The translations under genes and the position numbers were made by a program. Of a stretch of DNA of 64,000 bases, positions 10,580 through 20,393 are shown one piece after another (positions within the stretch are counted from its first letter, which is position 1; each line of letters begins with the position of its first letter). The notes below the pieces were generated by a model. That model did not search any database. It was not told the DNA's origin and worked only from the letters and a program-made list of their open reading frames with translations. Origin of the DNA: Stentor coeruleus (taxonomy: Eukaryota > Ciliophora > Heterotrichea > Heterotrichida > Stentoridae). The stretch spans positions 62,001 to 126,000 of the forward strand of contig MPUH01000041.1 in NCBI GenBank assembly GCA_001970955.1, given 5' to 3'.

Positions 10580-11353
10580 CTAAAATCCTTCATCTACCCC
10601 TCTAGGCTTAATTATCAAATTATTATCTTCAATATCAAGTCTCGATACAACCTTCCTCAAATCTCCACTTTCTCCACATATTTCTACAGCTTCACTTACA
10701 CTAATAATCAAATAAAACTTATCAGGTGAATCTAAATCAAATGCAGTTATCCGATAATTATCTGAATTTTTATATATTTCAATCAAAAGACTCTTGTTAT
10801 TAAAAATCTTACCTTGTCTATGTACAAGGTTTATTGTTAAAGGGCTAAGTTTTCTAGAATTTTTTTTCCCTGAAGTTTTTTTATTACTATGTTTTCTTGT
10901 AGTTATTTGTGCTGAAATCTCAGAAATACTTGTAAAAATTTTCTCAGTTTCTTTTTTTTCTGTACTATTTCGCTCAGTTTTATATTCAGATTCTTTGTTT
11001 TCTAGTCTTTTTGTAAGGAAAGAATTTGCATTGTTTATGTGTTTAAGTTTGAGTTTTCTTGATGTTTGGTTTAAACTTTTTTGTGGTTGAGGATGATGGG
11101 GAGGAGGGGTTTTTGATCGGATTTTGAGGATTTTTTCGTAGAGGATTCGGTTTTCTCTTTCGATTTCTGTGCATTTTTCTAAGTGGGTTTTACCTTCCAT
11201 CAATTGGATTTTTTTTGCCCTTGTAATTCGTTTTATTAAAGATTGAGGAGGTGAAGAATCGACAACTGATTTCGTTGATTTAAGCCTTTGCTCGTATTTT
11301 TCTCTTTGTCTCTCTACTTCCTTTCTTATTACAATTTTATTCCCTTGATACAT
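10580..11353 (-). CDS. CFAP97/hemingway-like ciliary protein with extra C-terminal domain
   Basis: A 257-residue basic protein starts at ATG 11353. Residues about 25-80 match the CFAP97 (KIAA1430/hemingway) pattern: RLKSTKSVVDSSPPQS, then a basic helix RAKKIQLMEG, then EIERENRILYEKILKI, which corresponds to the family signature of an acidic-arginine IxRENRxLLxK helix. Family members are linked to cilium and sperm-tail assembly. The middle (about 85-175) is Lys/Ser/Thr-rich and disordered. The last 70 residues (IYKNSDNYRITAFDLDSPDK onward) look like a small beta-rich domain not found in short metazoan members. The CFAP97 call rests on this motif alone. Confidence 0.6.
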   Translation of the reverse strand: MYQGNKIVIRKEVERQREKYEQRLKSTKSVVDSSPPQSLIKRITRAKKIQLMEGKTHLEKCTEIERENRILYEKILKIRSKTPPPHHPQPQKSLNQTSRKLKLKHINNANSFLTKRLENKESEYKTERNSTEKKETEKIFTSISEISAQITTRKHSNKKTSGKKNSRKLSPLTINLVHRQGKIFNNKSLLIEIYKNSDNYRITAFDLDSPDKFYLIISVSEAVEICGESGDLRKVVSRLDIEDNNLIIKPRGVDEGF

Positions 11354-11605
11354 TATATATATAATTTTTCTCTGAATGATAAATTTTAACTTTATTATAT
11401 AAGAAAGAACTCAATTACAACTTTTATTTTCATTGAATCACATGCAAAAAACTTAATCTCAAACCTATTACGCACATCTTGACATATGCAATTATCTTAA
11501 AAACTTCCATATTCATTTATTTATAAATTCTAAACTCAAATATATGAAATATTCTAAAATATATGGTGTTAAGATTTCATAATTCAAATTCAACGATAAT
11601 TTTAA

Positions 11606-12502
11606 ATGGAAAGAACACAACTAGAAAGGTACCAGAAACTAGAGAAGATCGGTGAAGGTACCTATGGAGTTGTCTATAAATCAAGAGACAAGCAAACAGG
11701 TGATACAATCGCTCTTAAAAAAATTCGACTTGAAGCAGATGATGAAGGAGTCCCATCAACAGCAATCAGAGAAATTTCCCTACTAAAATCCCTACAGCAT
11801 CCAAATGTTGTCCAACTCAAAGATGTAGTCCACGATGAAACGAAACTTTATCTAATCTTCGAATACCTCGACCAAGATTTGAAAAAATACATGAACGTAG
11901 TCGGTACAGGTCTCCCGCCACATACCGTGAAAAGTTTTATGTATCAAATGTTATCAGCTTTAGTATATTGTCATACCCATCGAGTTCTCCATCGTGATTT
12001 AAAGCCCCAAAATATTTTAATTGATAAACAAGGAAGTTTAAGATTAGCAGATTTTGGTCTAGCTCGTGCATTTGGTCTTCCAATAAAAACATATACACAT
12101 GAAGTTGTAACTTTATGGTACAGAGCTCCAGAGATCCTTTTAGGATGTAGACAATATTCTACACCTGTTGATATTTGGAGTGTTGGGTGTATATTTGCAG
12201 AAATAGCACAAAAAAGACCACTATTTATGGGTGATTCAGAAATTGATCAGTTGTTTAAAATATTTAAAGTCTTGGGAACACCTAATGAAGATACATTCCC
12301 AGGTGTGACTACATTTCCTGATTTTAAACCGACATTCCCTAAATGGAAACCGCAGAATATTGAAAGATTAGTACCGAATTTGGACTTTAATGGGGTAAAT
12401 TTGTTGATGCAGATGATTTGTTTTGATCCTGCAAAAAGGATATCTGCTAGAGCTGCGTTAAGCCATCCTTATTTCAACGATTTCAATCCTAATAGCATGT
12501 AG
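11606..12502 (+). CDS. PSTAIRE cyclin-dependent kinase (CDK1/2-type)
   Basis: A complete 298-residue kinase of CDK length. It shows the Gly loop GEGTYG at 16-21 with the inhibitory Thr/Tyr pair, the ATP Lys in [16 protein letters not shown] at 50-56 for cyclin binding, [19 protein letters not shown] and the T-loop [15 protein letters not shown] with the CAK-site Thr. The exact PSTAIRE places it with CDK1/CDK2 (or CDK5) rather than CDK7/9 or diverged ciliate CDKs. It would drive cell-cycle transitions with a cyclin partner. CDK1 and CDK2 cannot be told apart by eye. Intronless; the start codon is the first ATG after a short AT-rich leader. Confidence 0.95.
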   Translation: MERTQLERYQKLEKIGEGTYGVVYKSRDKQTGDTIALKKIRLEADDEGVPSTAIREISLLKSLQHPNVVQLKDVVHDETKLYLIFEYLDQDLKKYMNVVGTGLPPHTVKSFMYQMLSALVYCHTHRVLHRDLKPQNILIDKQGSLRLADFGLARAFGLPIKTYTHEVVTLWYRAPEILLGCRQYSTPVDIWSVGCIFAEIAQKRPLFMGDSEIDQLFKIFKVLGTPNEDTFPGVTTFPDFKPTFPKWKPQNIERLVPNLDFNGVNLLMQMICFDPAKRISARAALSHPYFNDFNPNSM

Positions 12503-12613
12503 ATCTAATATTATGGTTAGTAAATACTTAAAAAACTCAGAAAATAGTTTCTTATCTTAAAAATCAAAGGTTTTCTCTAATAAAGCATAAAATCCTCATA
12601 TAAACCTTTGAAA

Positions 12614-13858
12614 ATGAAGCTTTTTCACGTCCTCCGCAAGTTCGGGCGTAAAAACACAGGCCAGACCCTTTATGAGGACTATAAAAAAGGTTTCAAAGAA
12701 GAGCCATCCCCTTATCTCAATGATAAGAACTTCTTTAAAGATTATGAAGAAGTTATCGAATCATCAGATCTTTCTTCATCTCGAGGTATGTTAACTATTT
12801 GCCCAACTCCAATTGGTAATCTACGTGATATCAGTATCCGTCAATATCAAGCTTTACGTAATGCTGAAATCTTAGCATGTGAAGATACACGTTTAACAGG
12901 TCTTTTATTACGTCTTTTAAACAATCTAACATTTAATGAAGCTGCAAGTCTTCAATTCCCCCCATCATCCCTACCAGAATCCCCAGAACTTGATGAATAT
13001 ACATATTGTCTTACAGGAGATTTCATGAGTCATACTGTTGAGATGATTAAAAAGACTAAAGAGGAAAAAAATCGAGGGATTATGATAAGTTTAAATTCAT
13101 ATAATCAAGAACAAAGAGCCCCAAAACTCATAAAAGCTATTAAATCTGGGATTAGAGTTGTATTAGTCAGTGATGCAGGGACACCTTTAATATCAGATCC
13201 TGGGTATACATTTGTTAAAGATGCTATAAAACATGGGGTTGTTGTAGAATCTTTACCTGGACCTGTTGCTGCAATAACAGCTTTAACACTTTCTGGATTC
13301 CCTACTGATAATTTTTTTTATCAAGGGTATATGCCAAAAACTTATTCAGAAAAAGTACAAAAGTTAGAGAAGATGAAAAAAAGCGGTTGCACAAGTATTG
13401 TTTATGAAAGCTCGCATAGGATTTTACAAACTGCTGAGACTATTTGTGATGTTTATGGGAGCAAGCATTTGGTTTTTATTGGACAAGAGCTTACAAAACT
13501 TTTTGAGAGGTGTTATAGGGGAACTGCAGAAGAAATTGTTCAACAACTAAAACAAGAAATCACGGAAAAAGGGAAAATATATGGAGAAATCAGTATTGTA
13601 ATAGCCCCATTTACTATAGTCAAAAATAAAAACTCAGTCGAAGTTGATGCTATTAAAGTGATAGAAACTCTAAATGACTATATTGAAGCCAAACCTCGCA
13701 AGATTATAAAAATCGCGCATTTCATGACAGGCTGGACTGAGAATCATCTAATAAAACTCATGTACAAAGAGAGTGAGAAAATAAAAGACAACTTTGAAGT
13801 AAACATTGATGATATTGAAGATTCTGATGATAATGCAAAGAATAATAGATTTGAATAA
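12614..13858 (+). CDS. rsmI: RsmI-type 16S-like rRNA (cytidine-2'-O)-methyltransferase
   Basis: A 414-residue protein from ATG 12614; the open frame runs two codons upstream only to a TTG. The SAM-dependent tetrapyrrole-methylase fold is seen by LTICPTPIGNLRDISIR, ACEDTRLTG, VVLVSDAGTPLISDPGY, ESLPGPVAAITALTLSGF, FYQGYMPK, YESSHRI and FIGQELTKLFERCYRGT, all RsmI signatures. Bacterial RsmI 2'-O-methylates C1402 of 16S rRNA in the decoding centre. A basic N-terminal extension of about 55 residues (MKLFHVLRKFGRKN) could be a mitochondrial presequence, so a mitochondrial small-subunit target is likely but inferred. An insert of about 60 residues (NEAASLQFPP to SLNSYNQEQR) separates motifs that are closer together in bacteria. 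Convergent with the Rab gene, 26 bases apart. Confidence 0.9.
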   Translation: MKLFHVLRKFGRKNTGQTLYEDYKKGFKEEPSPYLNDKNFFKDYEEVIESSDLSSSRGMLTICPTPIGNLRDISIRQYQALRNAEILACEDTRLTGLLLRLLNNLTFNEAASLQFPPSSLPESPELDEYTYCLTGDFMSHTVEMIKKTKEEKNRGIMISLNSYNQEQRAPKLIKAIKSGIRVVLVSDAGTPLISDPGYTFVKDAIKHGVVVESLPGPVAAITALTLSGFPTDNFFYQGYMPKTYSEKVQKLEKMKKSGCTSIVYESSHRILQTAETICDVYGSKHLVFIGQELTKLFERCYRGTAEEIVQQLKQEITEKGKIYGEISIVIAPFTIVKNKNSVEVDAIKVIETLNDYIEAKPRKIIKIAHFMTGWTENHLIKLMYKESEKIKDNFEVNIDDIEDSDDNAKNNRFE

Positions 13859-13884
13859 GCTATAAAGAGAAAGATTATTACTAG

Positions 13885-14523
13885 CTAACAACAACGGTTT
13901 TTCTTAAGTGGTTGAGTTGGGCGTATATGAATCGGCTGAACAGTTTCTTGTGGTTTTTCTTCTTTTTTTACTAGACTTCGCTTATAGAGAACATCAGCAA
14001 TTTTTGTGAAAGCCCTAAATAGCTAACTTACATCAGCAACATTTTCTGCAGTTTTTGCTGAAGCCTCACTAAAACCATCTAAATGGTTTTCTTTTGCCCA
14101 GGCTTCAGCTAGATCAGTTTGAACTTCTCGTTCTTCATCAGCTAAGTCAAGTTGATTTCCTACTAGATAAATAGTTGTATCTGGTCCTGAATGATGTCTA
14201 ACTTCTTTCAACCAATCTTTTAGGTTTTCAAAACTCTCAAGTCGAGTGAGATCATACATTAATATAACTCCATGAGCATTTCTATAAAAACTTCTTGTGA
14301 TAGCTCTAAAAGATTCTTGTCCTGCAGTATCCCATATTTGTAGTTTTATATATTGCGAATTGACTTTTATAATCTTAGCCCCATATTCGACTCCAATTGT
14401 TACATTATGGTCTTCTTTAAAGTTCCCTTCAGTGAATTGTAAGAGAAAACAAGACTTACCAACTCCTGAATCTCCAATAATCAGCAGCTTAAAAGTCGCA
14501 TCAGGTTGCCTAAAATCAGACAT
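13885..14523 (-). CDS. Rab GTPase (Rab2/4/14-like), with an irregular splice near the 3' end
   Basis: The first exon (14523 down to 14032) encodes GDSGVGKS (P-loop), the effector loop NVTIGVEYGAKII, WDTAGQESFRAITRSFYR and EASAKTAENVAD. The guanine-specificity motif reads NQLD instead of the usual NKxD. The frame then stops, but 14012-13885 in another frame encodes AFTKIADVLYKRSL and ends KKNRCC, the double-Cys prenylation tail expected of a Rab. A GT..AG segment at 14015-14031 (17 bases) would join them, leaving one surplus G. Either one base is wrong or the intron is unusual. The protein is about 205 residues and acts in vesicle traffic when prenylated. The Rab2/4/14 subgroup is tentative. 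Confidence 0.85.
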
Positions 14524-14573
14524 TTATATTATTCAACTTTAACTTATACAAAAAACCCCTAAATCTACAGCTT

Positions 14574-16079
14574 TTATCCTTGTTTGCTAAACTCTTTATT
14601 AAGAACAATTTTTGATTTACTAAACTCAAATAGCTTTGGCCGTACATAGCATCCATAGTTTTTTAAGCTAATTGGAGGTCGACTTGTTGATTTGATTTTT
14701 ATATTACTTATGTCATTACTTGATTTTATTTGATGAGGGGTTATTGCTGTTCTTTCAAATATAGATTTTCTAATGATTTTTTTTGATATGAATTTTGATT
14801 TGAATACTTTTATGTTTCCTGATGAGTTTTCTTTACGTTTTCTAGCTCCTAATTGGTTGATCCATAGAGTTTTTGCTGCTTTGAGATAGTCTTGGAACTC
14901 TGTTCTGATATTGGGGTAGATTTTTTTATAGCCTCCGTGATGGTTTTCTTCTACTGTTTCTCGGCTTTGAAGCCATTTTTCTTTGAGTTCTTGTCTAAAG
15001 ATTTTTATATCTTTACATCGCATTGTATGCCTTGCTTCATTTATGCTTAAATCGATTCTCTGTTGTATTCCAAGCATTTTCAAAGCATCGCTGATGACGT
15101 TTTTTTTTACATGGATATCTAAAGGGGATTCTGTAGCAAAACTTGGCGTGTGGTTAACTTCTAATAAAATCGGCTTAAGCTTATTGTTTATAAGTATATC
15201 AAACCCTAACACCTGAAAACAAATCGCTCCAGTTGGATCATTAGGTTGACTAGCTTTATACAAATGAACCAAAGCAGGTTGGGCAACACAAATTGTTTTA
15301 GTTATAATATCTTCAATATCCATCCACAATTGTTGAGTATTAATCCCATTCTCTGCCAAATACTCAAATAGTTTCTTCAAACTTCTTTTATGCCCTTTAA
15401 AGTCTTCAGTTAATGAAGAATTATATTGAAACTTTGGATTTTCTTTATTAATTGCATAATTCGTCAAATGCATACACACATTCCCCAAATTCCCACAGCT
15501 CGGCAACAAGTAAGTTTCTGTGGCAAATCTTACTAAGCCTTCTTTGTGGACATAAATTTTTAAAGGATCACAAGATAATAACAAAACATAAACTCTTAAA
15601 TCAAATTTCAAACCGTCAATAAGATAAGGATTTTGCTTATACCTTTGTACAACACATTTTTCAGGAATATCTTCTAGTTTTCTAGTCAAAAATATCCCTT
15701 TACCTTGAGATAATGCTTCTGGTTTGCATATATAAGTTTTAGGTTTTTTGTTAGAAAATTGAACTTTAAGATCAGCAAAGTCTCTTGGCAAAACCCAAGT
15801 TTTTGGGAAAAAGTTGTAGGCCAAAGGGAATATTTTTTGCATTGATTTTAAGTTTTTAGCCAATTCGTCTTTACGAGATATTGTTTGGATACCTGGAAAA
15901 TGATTGATTCGCTGATAGGTTGAAAGCTGGGCCAGATTCTCAGGAGATAAAGCATTGTCTTGCCAGAATATGTCATATTTTGTGTCTTCAGGATTAGTTG
16001 TGCATTTCCAATTTAAGTCTTTGATGATTTCTTCAATAACTTCGTATTGAGTATTTGATATGTTTACTATGACTTCCAT
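14574..16079 (-). CDS. Tubulin tyrosine ligase-like protein (TTLL6-like polyglutamylase)
   Basis: A 501-residue protein with the TTL ATP-grasp domain over about residues 55-345. Visible motifs: QRINHFPGIQTISRKDELAK, NFFPKTWVLPRDF, TYICKPEALSQGKGIFL (ATP Lys and Gly loop), VVQRYKQNPYLIDGLKFDLR, HLTNYAINK, and the metal site LEVNHTPSF. The FPG..xxxKDxLA start resembles the TTLL6/7/13 group of microtubule polyglutamylases, which add glutamate chains to tubulin tails in axonemes and cortical microtubules. Residues 370-501 form a Lys-rich tail that could bind microtubules. Chain initiation versus elongation cannot be read from sequence. Lies 50 bases downstream of the Rab start codon, on the same strand. 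Confidence 0.9.
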   Translation of the reverse strand: MEVIVNISNTQYEVIEEIIKDLNWKCTTNPEDTKYDIFWQDNALSPENLAQLSTYQRINHFPGIQTISRKDELAKNLKSMQKIFPLAYNFFPKTWVLPRDFADLKVQFSNKKPKTYICKPEALSQGKGIFLTRKLEDIPEKCVVQRYKQNPYLIDGLKFDLRVYVLLLSCDPLKIYVHKEGLVRFATETYLLPSCGNLGNVCMHLTNYAINKENPKFQYNSSLTEDFKGHKRSLKKLFEYLAENGINTQQLWMDIEDIITKTICVAQPALVHLYKASQPNDPTGAICFQVLGFDILINNKLKPILLEVNHTPSFATESPLDIHVKKNVISDALKMLGIQQRIDLSINEARHTMRCKDIKIFRQELKEKWLQSRETVEENHHGGYKKIYPNIRTEFQDYLKAAKTLWINQLGARKRKENSSGNIKVFKSKFISKKIIRKSIFERTAITPHQIKSSNDISNIKIKSTSRPPISLKNYGCYVRPKLFEFSKSKIVLNKEFSKQG

Positions 16080-17176
16080 TTGTAATTATTACATATGGAT
16101 TATGAAATATTAATGATGTAGGGCTTTAAAATGTGGATTTAGATTAAAGGAAAAATTATTGTCTGGACTTAAGGAAAAGGTATTTTTATTTAAATTTATT
16201 GTTTAGAGGAATTGAAAATGTTAATTTTTATAAAATATTTTCTGAAATTATAAGTGTGATAAAAAGAGGAGTTAAAATTTTGATAATCTTTTTGTGTATT
16301 ACGGTTAAATTTTGTTTTGAATATCAAATTAAAAACAGGAAGAAAATGAAACTTTCCTCTGTTTATAATGTTTAATAGTTATATAATTTTAATAATTCAT
16401 AAGCTAATTATTTTAATTCGCTTATATACTATCTATCATATTTTCTAAGATTTTCTCTTACTTAAACCACACATAAATTGTAATTTTCAATGAGTTCTCA
16501 CAGATTCAAGTAAAAATTATCTCTAATCAAACAGTTAAACAGCTAGATTAAATCAATATAGTTTTCTTTGAAATATCTGACAACAAAAGCTACTTGTCCC
16601 AATTTTACAAAAGCATTATTATCAATAATTTCAACTACAAAGTTCTTTTAAATGAATTTCTACTACATATACTCCCCTTAAAAGTATTCTTCTATAGCTT
16701 CAATATCAAATTTCATTTCCACATCATTTGCTTGATTTTCAAAAAGTTATTTCCACTACTTAGTCTTTATCATCAATGCTATCAAAGCTAAAACTGAATA
16801 AACTAACACAAACCACTGCATACACCATACCCAAGATTATCATTTGAAAATAATTATAATAAATTTAAAATGTCATATTTCAATCAAATGTTATAATTTT
16901 GCATGATTGTTATTTAATCCTACACAAAAACATATGAAAAATATTATATATCTAAGTTAAAAAATCATCCTTCTAACTTTTTAAAGAATTCCACCACAGT
17001 TTTTATNATCATATTTCAATCAAATGTTATAATTTTGCATGATTGTTATTTAATCCTACACAAAAACATATGAAAAACATTATATATCTAAGTTAAAAAA
17101 TCATCCTTCTAACTTTTTAAAGAATTCCACCACAGTTTTTATTCAATATCTTAACATACTTAGCGTTATTCATATA
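16080..17176. other. Intergenic with an assembly duplication, no gene seen
   Basis: G-rich 5' flank of the TTLL gene to about 16350, then very AT-rich, then C-richer 5' flank of UTP15. Bases 16873-17006 match 17009-17142 with one difference, around n at 17007: another unmerged contig overlap. A 65-codon frame at 16594 has AT-driven composition and no support. Confidence 0.7.
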
Positions 17177-18661
17177 ATGGCTAACTACGTGCCTTTAGAA
17201 ATTGTGAAGTTTCCTCGCAAGCCGACTATAGAAGCTTCACATTCAAGGCACTGGAAGAACTACAAGAATTCATATCTAAGGCAAGATCATAGTTCAATAA
17301 CAAATTTAGCTGTTTCTGACAATTTTTATGCAGTGACAGCTTCAGCTCGAATAAGGTTTTTCAATTACAACAATCAGAACAAATTCTCATTAACCCGATT
17401 CCGCAACACAACAATTGGAGGAGTTTTCCGTGAAGATGGGGAGCTTTTTTCAGCTGGAGATATTGAAGGCAGTCTTAATATATTCCAAGTATCGACGAAA
17501 ACTCTTTTAAGAAGCTACAGACACCCAAAGCCGAGCTATACTTCGATGTTTTTAGATAAGACTCACTTGGCTAGTGGCTGTGATGATTTTCTTGTCAGGT
17601 ATTGGGACTTGTCACAAAAAAGGGAGATCAGCAAATTCGCAGGGCATTCAGATTATGTGCGAGCAGTGGAGAAATATGAGAGTCTGATTATTAGTGGGGG
17701 TATGGATGGAATAATAAAGCTATGGGACGCTAAATCCGGTCTAGTAACTCAATTTGACCATCAAGCCCCAGTATCAGGTCTTATAGTCTGCGGTGACAAA
17801 ATTGTAACAGCAGGCCACGTATCTTACAAGGTATGGGATTGTAAAACCTGGCAGTGTCTTGGAACTTTGACCCCACATAGTAAAAACATAACAAGTTTAG
17901 CTCTAAACAGCCATCAAGACAGACTTATAACCGGATCCTTAGATTGCACAGTAAAAATCCATAACCTCGAAACTTTCATTGTAGATTTCATGATAAAATA
18001 TCCTGAACCAGTCCTCACAGTGAAAATGTCCCCAACAGACTCACATTTAATAGTCGGTATGGCTGATGGGAAACTCTCCGTAAGACAAAACAAAAGTAAA
18101 CCAGTCTGTCCAGGGAAAATGGACGCGATAGATGAACTTTATTTGAAACGTTGGGAAGAGTACCATAAATCTATGCCTGAAGAAACAATAAAAAACTATA
18201 GGTATTTTAATAGAGGGATATACAGCAAACCTGAAAATGATGAATTAGCTATTGATAATGAAAATCGTCGAAAAATCAAAGATTATGATTTGTTATTAAG
18301 GAAATTTCATTATGGAGAAGTTTTAGATTTAGCTTTTGATAGTGAAAGTCCTGATTTAACTATTTCGATTATTCAGGAACTTGCTTTGAGAAATGGACTT
18401 AAGGATGCTTTAGCAGGAAGAGATGCTGCAACGGTTATTAAGATTGTTTCGTGGCTTGGTAAGAAAATACATAACCCGAAATATACGAGCACGGTATTAC
18501 CTATGGCAACTATGGTTGTTGATATGTATTCTGCACTTACAGGGATTAGTCCTGGGATGACTAGTGCTTTGTTGAAACTCCTTAGGGAAGTAGAAATTGA
18601 ATATGGACAGCAAACTCAAGCTTTGGAAGTTGTAGGAATCATAGACTTTTTACTAGGATAA
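17177..18661 (+). CDS. UTP15: UTP15, U3 snoRNP / small-subunit processome WD40 protein
   Basis: A 494-residue protein. The N-terminus (KFPRKPTIEASHSRHWKNYK) and seven WD-type blades over about 40-310 (for example SGCDDFLVRYWDLSQ, FAGHSDYVRAVEKY, SGGMDGIIKLWDA, TGSLDCTVKIHNLE) are followed by the UTP15 C-terminal domain at about 350-494 (LRKFHYGEVLDLAF, IIQELALRNGLKDALAGRD, EVVGIIDFLLG). UTP15 is part of the t-UTP/UTP-A complex that binds nascent pre-rRNA and starts 18S maturation in the nucleolus. Motif order and length match the family. The gene converges on GSK3 with 54 bases between stop codons. Confidence 0.92.
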   Translation: MANYVPLEIVKFPRKPTIEASHSRHWKNYKNSYLRQDHSSITNLAVSDNFYAVTASARIRFFNYNNQNKFSLTRFRNTTIGGVFREDGELFSAGDIEGSLNIFQVSTKTLLRSYRHPKPSYTSMFLDKTHLASGCDDFLVRYWDLSQKREISKFAGHSDYVRAVEKYESLIISGGMDGIIKLWDAKSGLVTQFDHQAPVSGLIVCGDKIVTAGHVSYKVWDCKTWQCLGTLTPHSKNITSLALNSHQDRLITGSLDCTVKIHNLETFIVDFMIKYPEPVLTVKMSPTDSHLIVGMADGKLSVRQNKSKPVCPGKMDAIDELYLKRWEEYHKSMPEETIKNYRYFNRGIYSKPENDELAIDNENRRKIKDYDLLLRKFHYGEVLDLAFDSESPDLTISIIQELALRNGLKDALAGRDAATVIKIVSWLGKKIHNPKYTSTVLPMATMVVDMYSALTGISPGMTSALLKLLREVEIEYGQQTQALEVVGIIDFLLG

Positions 18662-18715
18662 TATATAAAATTCTAGACTAGATTTCGTCAGGTTAATAAA
18701 AAACATTACTCTTAG

Positions 18716-19843
18716 CTAAATTTGCACTCCTCTTGGGGTGAGTTGTTGAATTAAGTCCAAAGTTGCATATTCAATCTCTTCATGCGTCCAATTAAAAAGT
18801 GGAGGTAAGCGTTCTCCATTAGGAAGTCGGGTGTTAGGGTCTCTTAGCTGATCAAAAAATGGGTGTAAAAGTGCTTGATAAGCTTTAGGCCTGACTTGTG
18901 GAGAGTACACAAGTAATGAAGATATAAAATCAATTGCATCTTTTGGAGCCCGTGATCCAAATACTTTATTCCAAGGATGCTGTCGTATTTCAGGAAAGCG
19001 AAATTCAGTATAATTTGGGTTCATATCTAATATTTGTTCTCTACTGGGTGTACCTAGAATTTTTATAATTTCAACTAACTGATCAACTGCACTATCACCA
19101 GGAAATAAAGGTTTACCTAAAAGTATTTCTGCAATAACACAGCCTGCACTCCATATATCAATAGCTGTAGTATAATCTGTAGCTCCAAATATCAACTCTG
19201 GTGCCCTATAGTAACGAGAACATATATACGAAACATTCGGTTCACCTTTAACTAGCCTTTTTGCTGAGCCAAAATCACATAATTTAACCGAATGTACTGC
19301 AGTATCTACCAAAAGGTTCTGAGGTTTGATATCTCTATGACATACCCCTACTGCATGTATATACCCAAGGCTTCTAATAATCTGATAGCTATACAACTTT
19401 ACTAATAAAGCTGGCATAGTTTGTTTCATTCTTGCATAATGCTTAATAACTCTATATAATCCTTCTGGCATGAATTCCATAACAACATTCAAATACAGCT
19501 CATCAGGTTTTTCTCCTGTTGTATAAAACGCATGGCGTAAACCTACAACATTTGGGTGTCGAAGTTCTTTCATTATTTGTAATTCTCTGTTTTTATACCT
19601 TTTGTCCTGGAAAACTTTCTTTATAGCAACGGTTTCACCTGTTTCGGCGACTGTTGCTTGATATACTACACCAAATGTCCCATTGCCAATTACTTTGTCT
19701 GCATTGTATGTGAAGTTCCCGGTCTTGCCTCGTGAGTCTTCTAAGTTCAGCCTACCCATTGAGTCTGATATGTCGCCGACTCGTTTTCTTGTAGAAGCTG
19801 ACGATACATTGTGAATCGCAGCATTTTTCGCCCTTTCAACCAT
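18716..19843 (-). CDS. GSK3: Glycogen synthase kinase 3 (GSK3/shaggy)
   Basis: A 375-residue kinase. The catalytic domain runs about 45-335: [52 protein letters not shown], and the GSK3-type activation loop [18 protein letters not shown] with its autophosphorylated Tyr. The C-terminal PLFNWTHEE is also typical of GSK3. Arg and Lys of the phosphate-priming pocket appear conserved ([26 protein letters not shown]). GSK3 phosphorylates primed substrates in glycogen, cell-cycle and ciliary-length signalling. No introns. The short N-terminal 45 residues are Ser-rich. Confidence 0.95.
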   Translation of the reverse strand: MVERAKNAAIHNVSSASTRKRVGDISDSMGRLNLEDSRGKTGNFTYNADKVIGNGTFGVVYQATVAETGETVAIKKVFQDKRYKNRELQIMKELRHPNVVGLRHAFYTTGEKPDELYLNVVMEFMPEGLYRVIKHYARMKQTMPALLVKLYSYQIIRSLGYIHAVGVCHRDIKPQNLLVDTAVHSVKLCDFGSAKRLVKGEPNVSYICSRYYRAPELIFGATDYTTAIDIWSAGCVIAEILLGKPLFPGDSAVDQLVEIIKILGTPSREQILDMNPNYTEFRFPEIRQHPWNKVFGSRAPKDAIDFISSLLVYSPQVRPKAYQALLHPFFDQLRDPNTRLPNGERLPPLFNWTHEEIEYATLDLIQQLTPRGVQI

Positions 19844-20393
19844 TTATTAACGATTTAAATTTTGCTTGCTATGCATATTTGTCTTGTAAAAAGCATTTTA
19901 TGAGTCGTCATAAGAAAAATTTTTGTGTTAGGTTTTTTTTTGGTTTATTGGTTGGGGGTTATTTTGTGTGGATTTTTAACATTTTTTTCGGGTTTTGGTT
20001 GTAGACAGGTTTTTTTCTTAGAGTTTTACTTCGTTGATATGCCGGGATTTTACTTTTTGGGATTGGATTTGAGAAAATTGCTTTTGAGACTTGGGTTTTT
20101 GAGTTTGATTCTGATTTTAGGTATTTTTTTTGGAGGATTATGATTTTTTTATTTGGATTTCTAGATGGGGTTTTTGCGATTTTTTCAATATTTTTGATGT
20201 GTAGATTTATTTGCTTTAATATGTGATTTGGCAATTATGAGAAATTTAGATTGTGGGTAGAGGTATTTTATTTGCGAAACTTTAGTTTTGGATAAAGTTT
20301 GTTTAGGATTTGTGATATTAGTAGAAGTTTACTAATTATTGAAATTAGTATATTTTTAAAGAAAATTATGTTGAAGATTTATGTGAAGAATAA
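19844..20393. other. Intergenic, strongly G/T-rich on + strand, no gene seen
   Basis: The 5' flank of GSK3 is extremely G/T-rich on the + strand (about 19925-20300). That composition yields spurious frames on both strands, a Leu/Phe-rich one forward and a Lys/Asn/Pro-rich one reverse. Neither is supported. Confidence 0.6.

Noticed and set aside
19925-20234. Hydrophobic 72-codon + frame and Lys/Asn/Pro-rich 91-codon minus frame
   Set aside because: Both fall in a strongly G/T-rich 5' flank; their amino-acid make-up follows directly from base composition, and they mirror each other.
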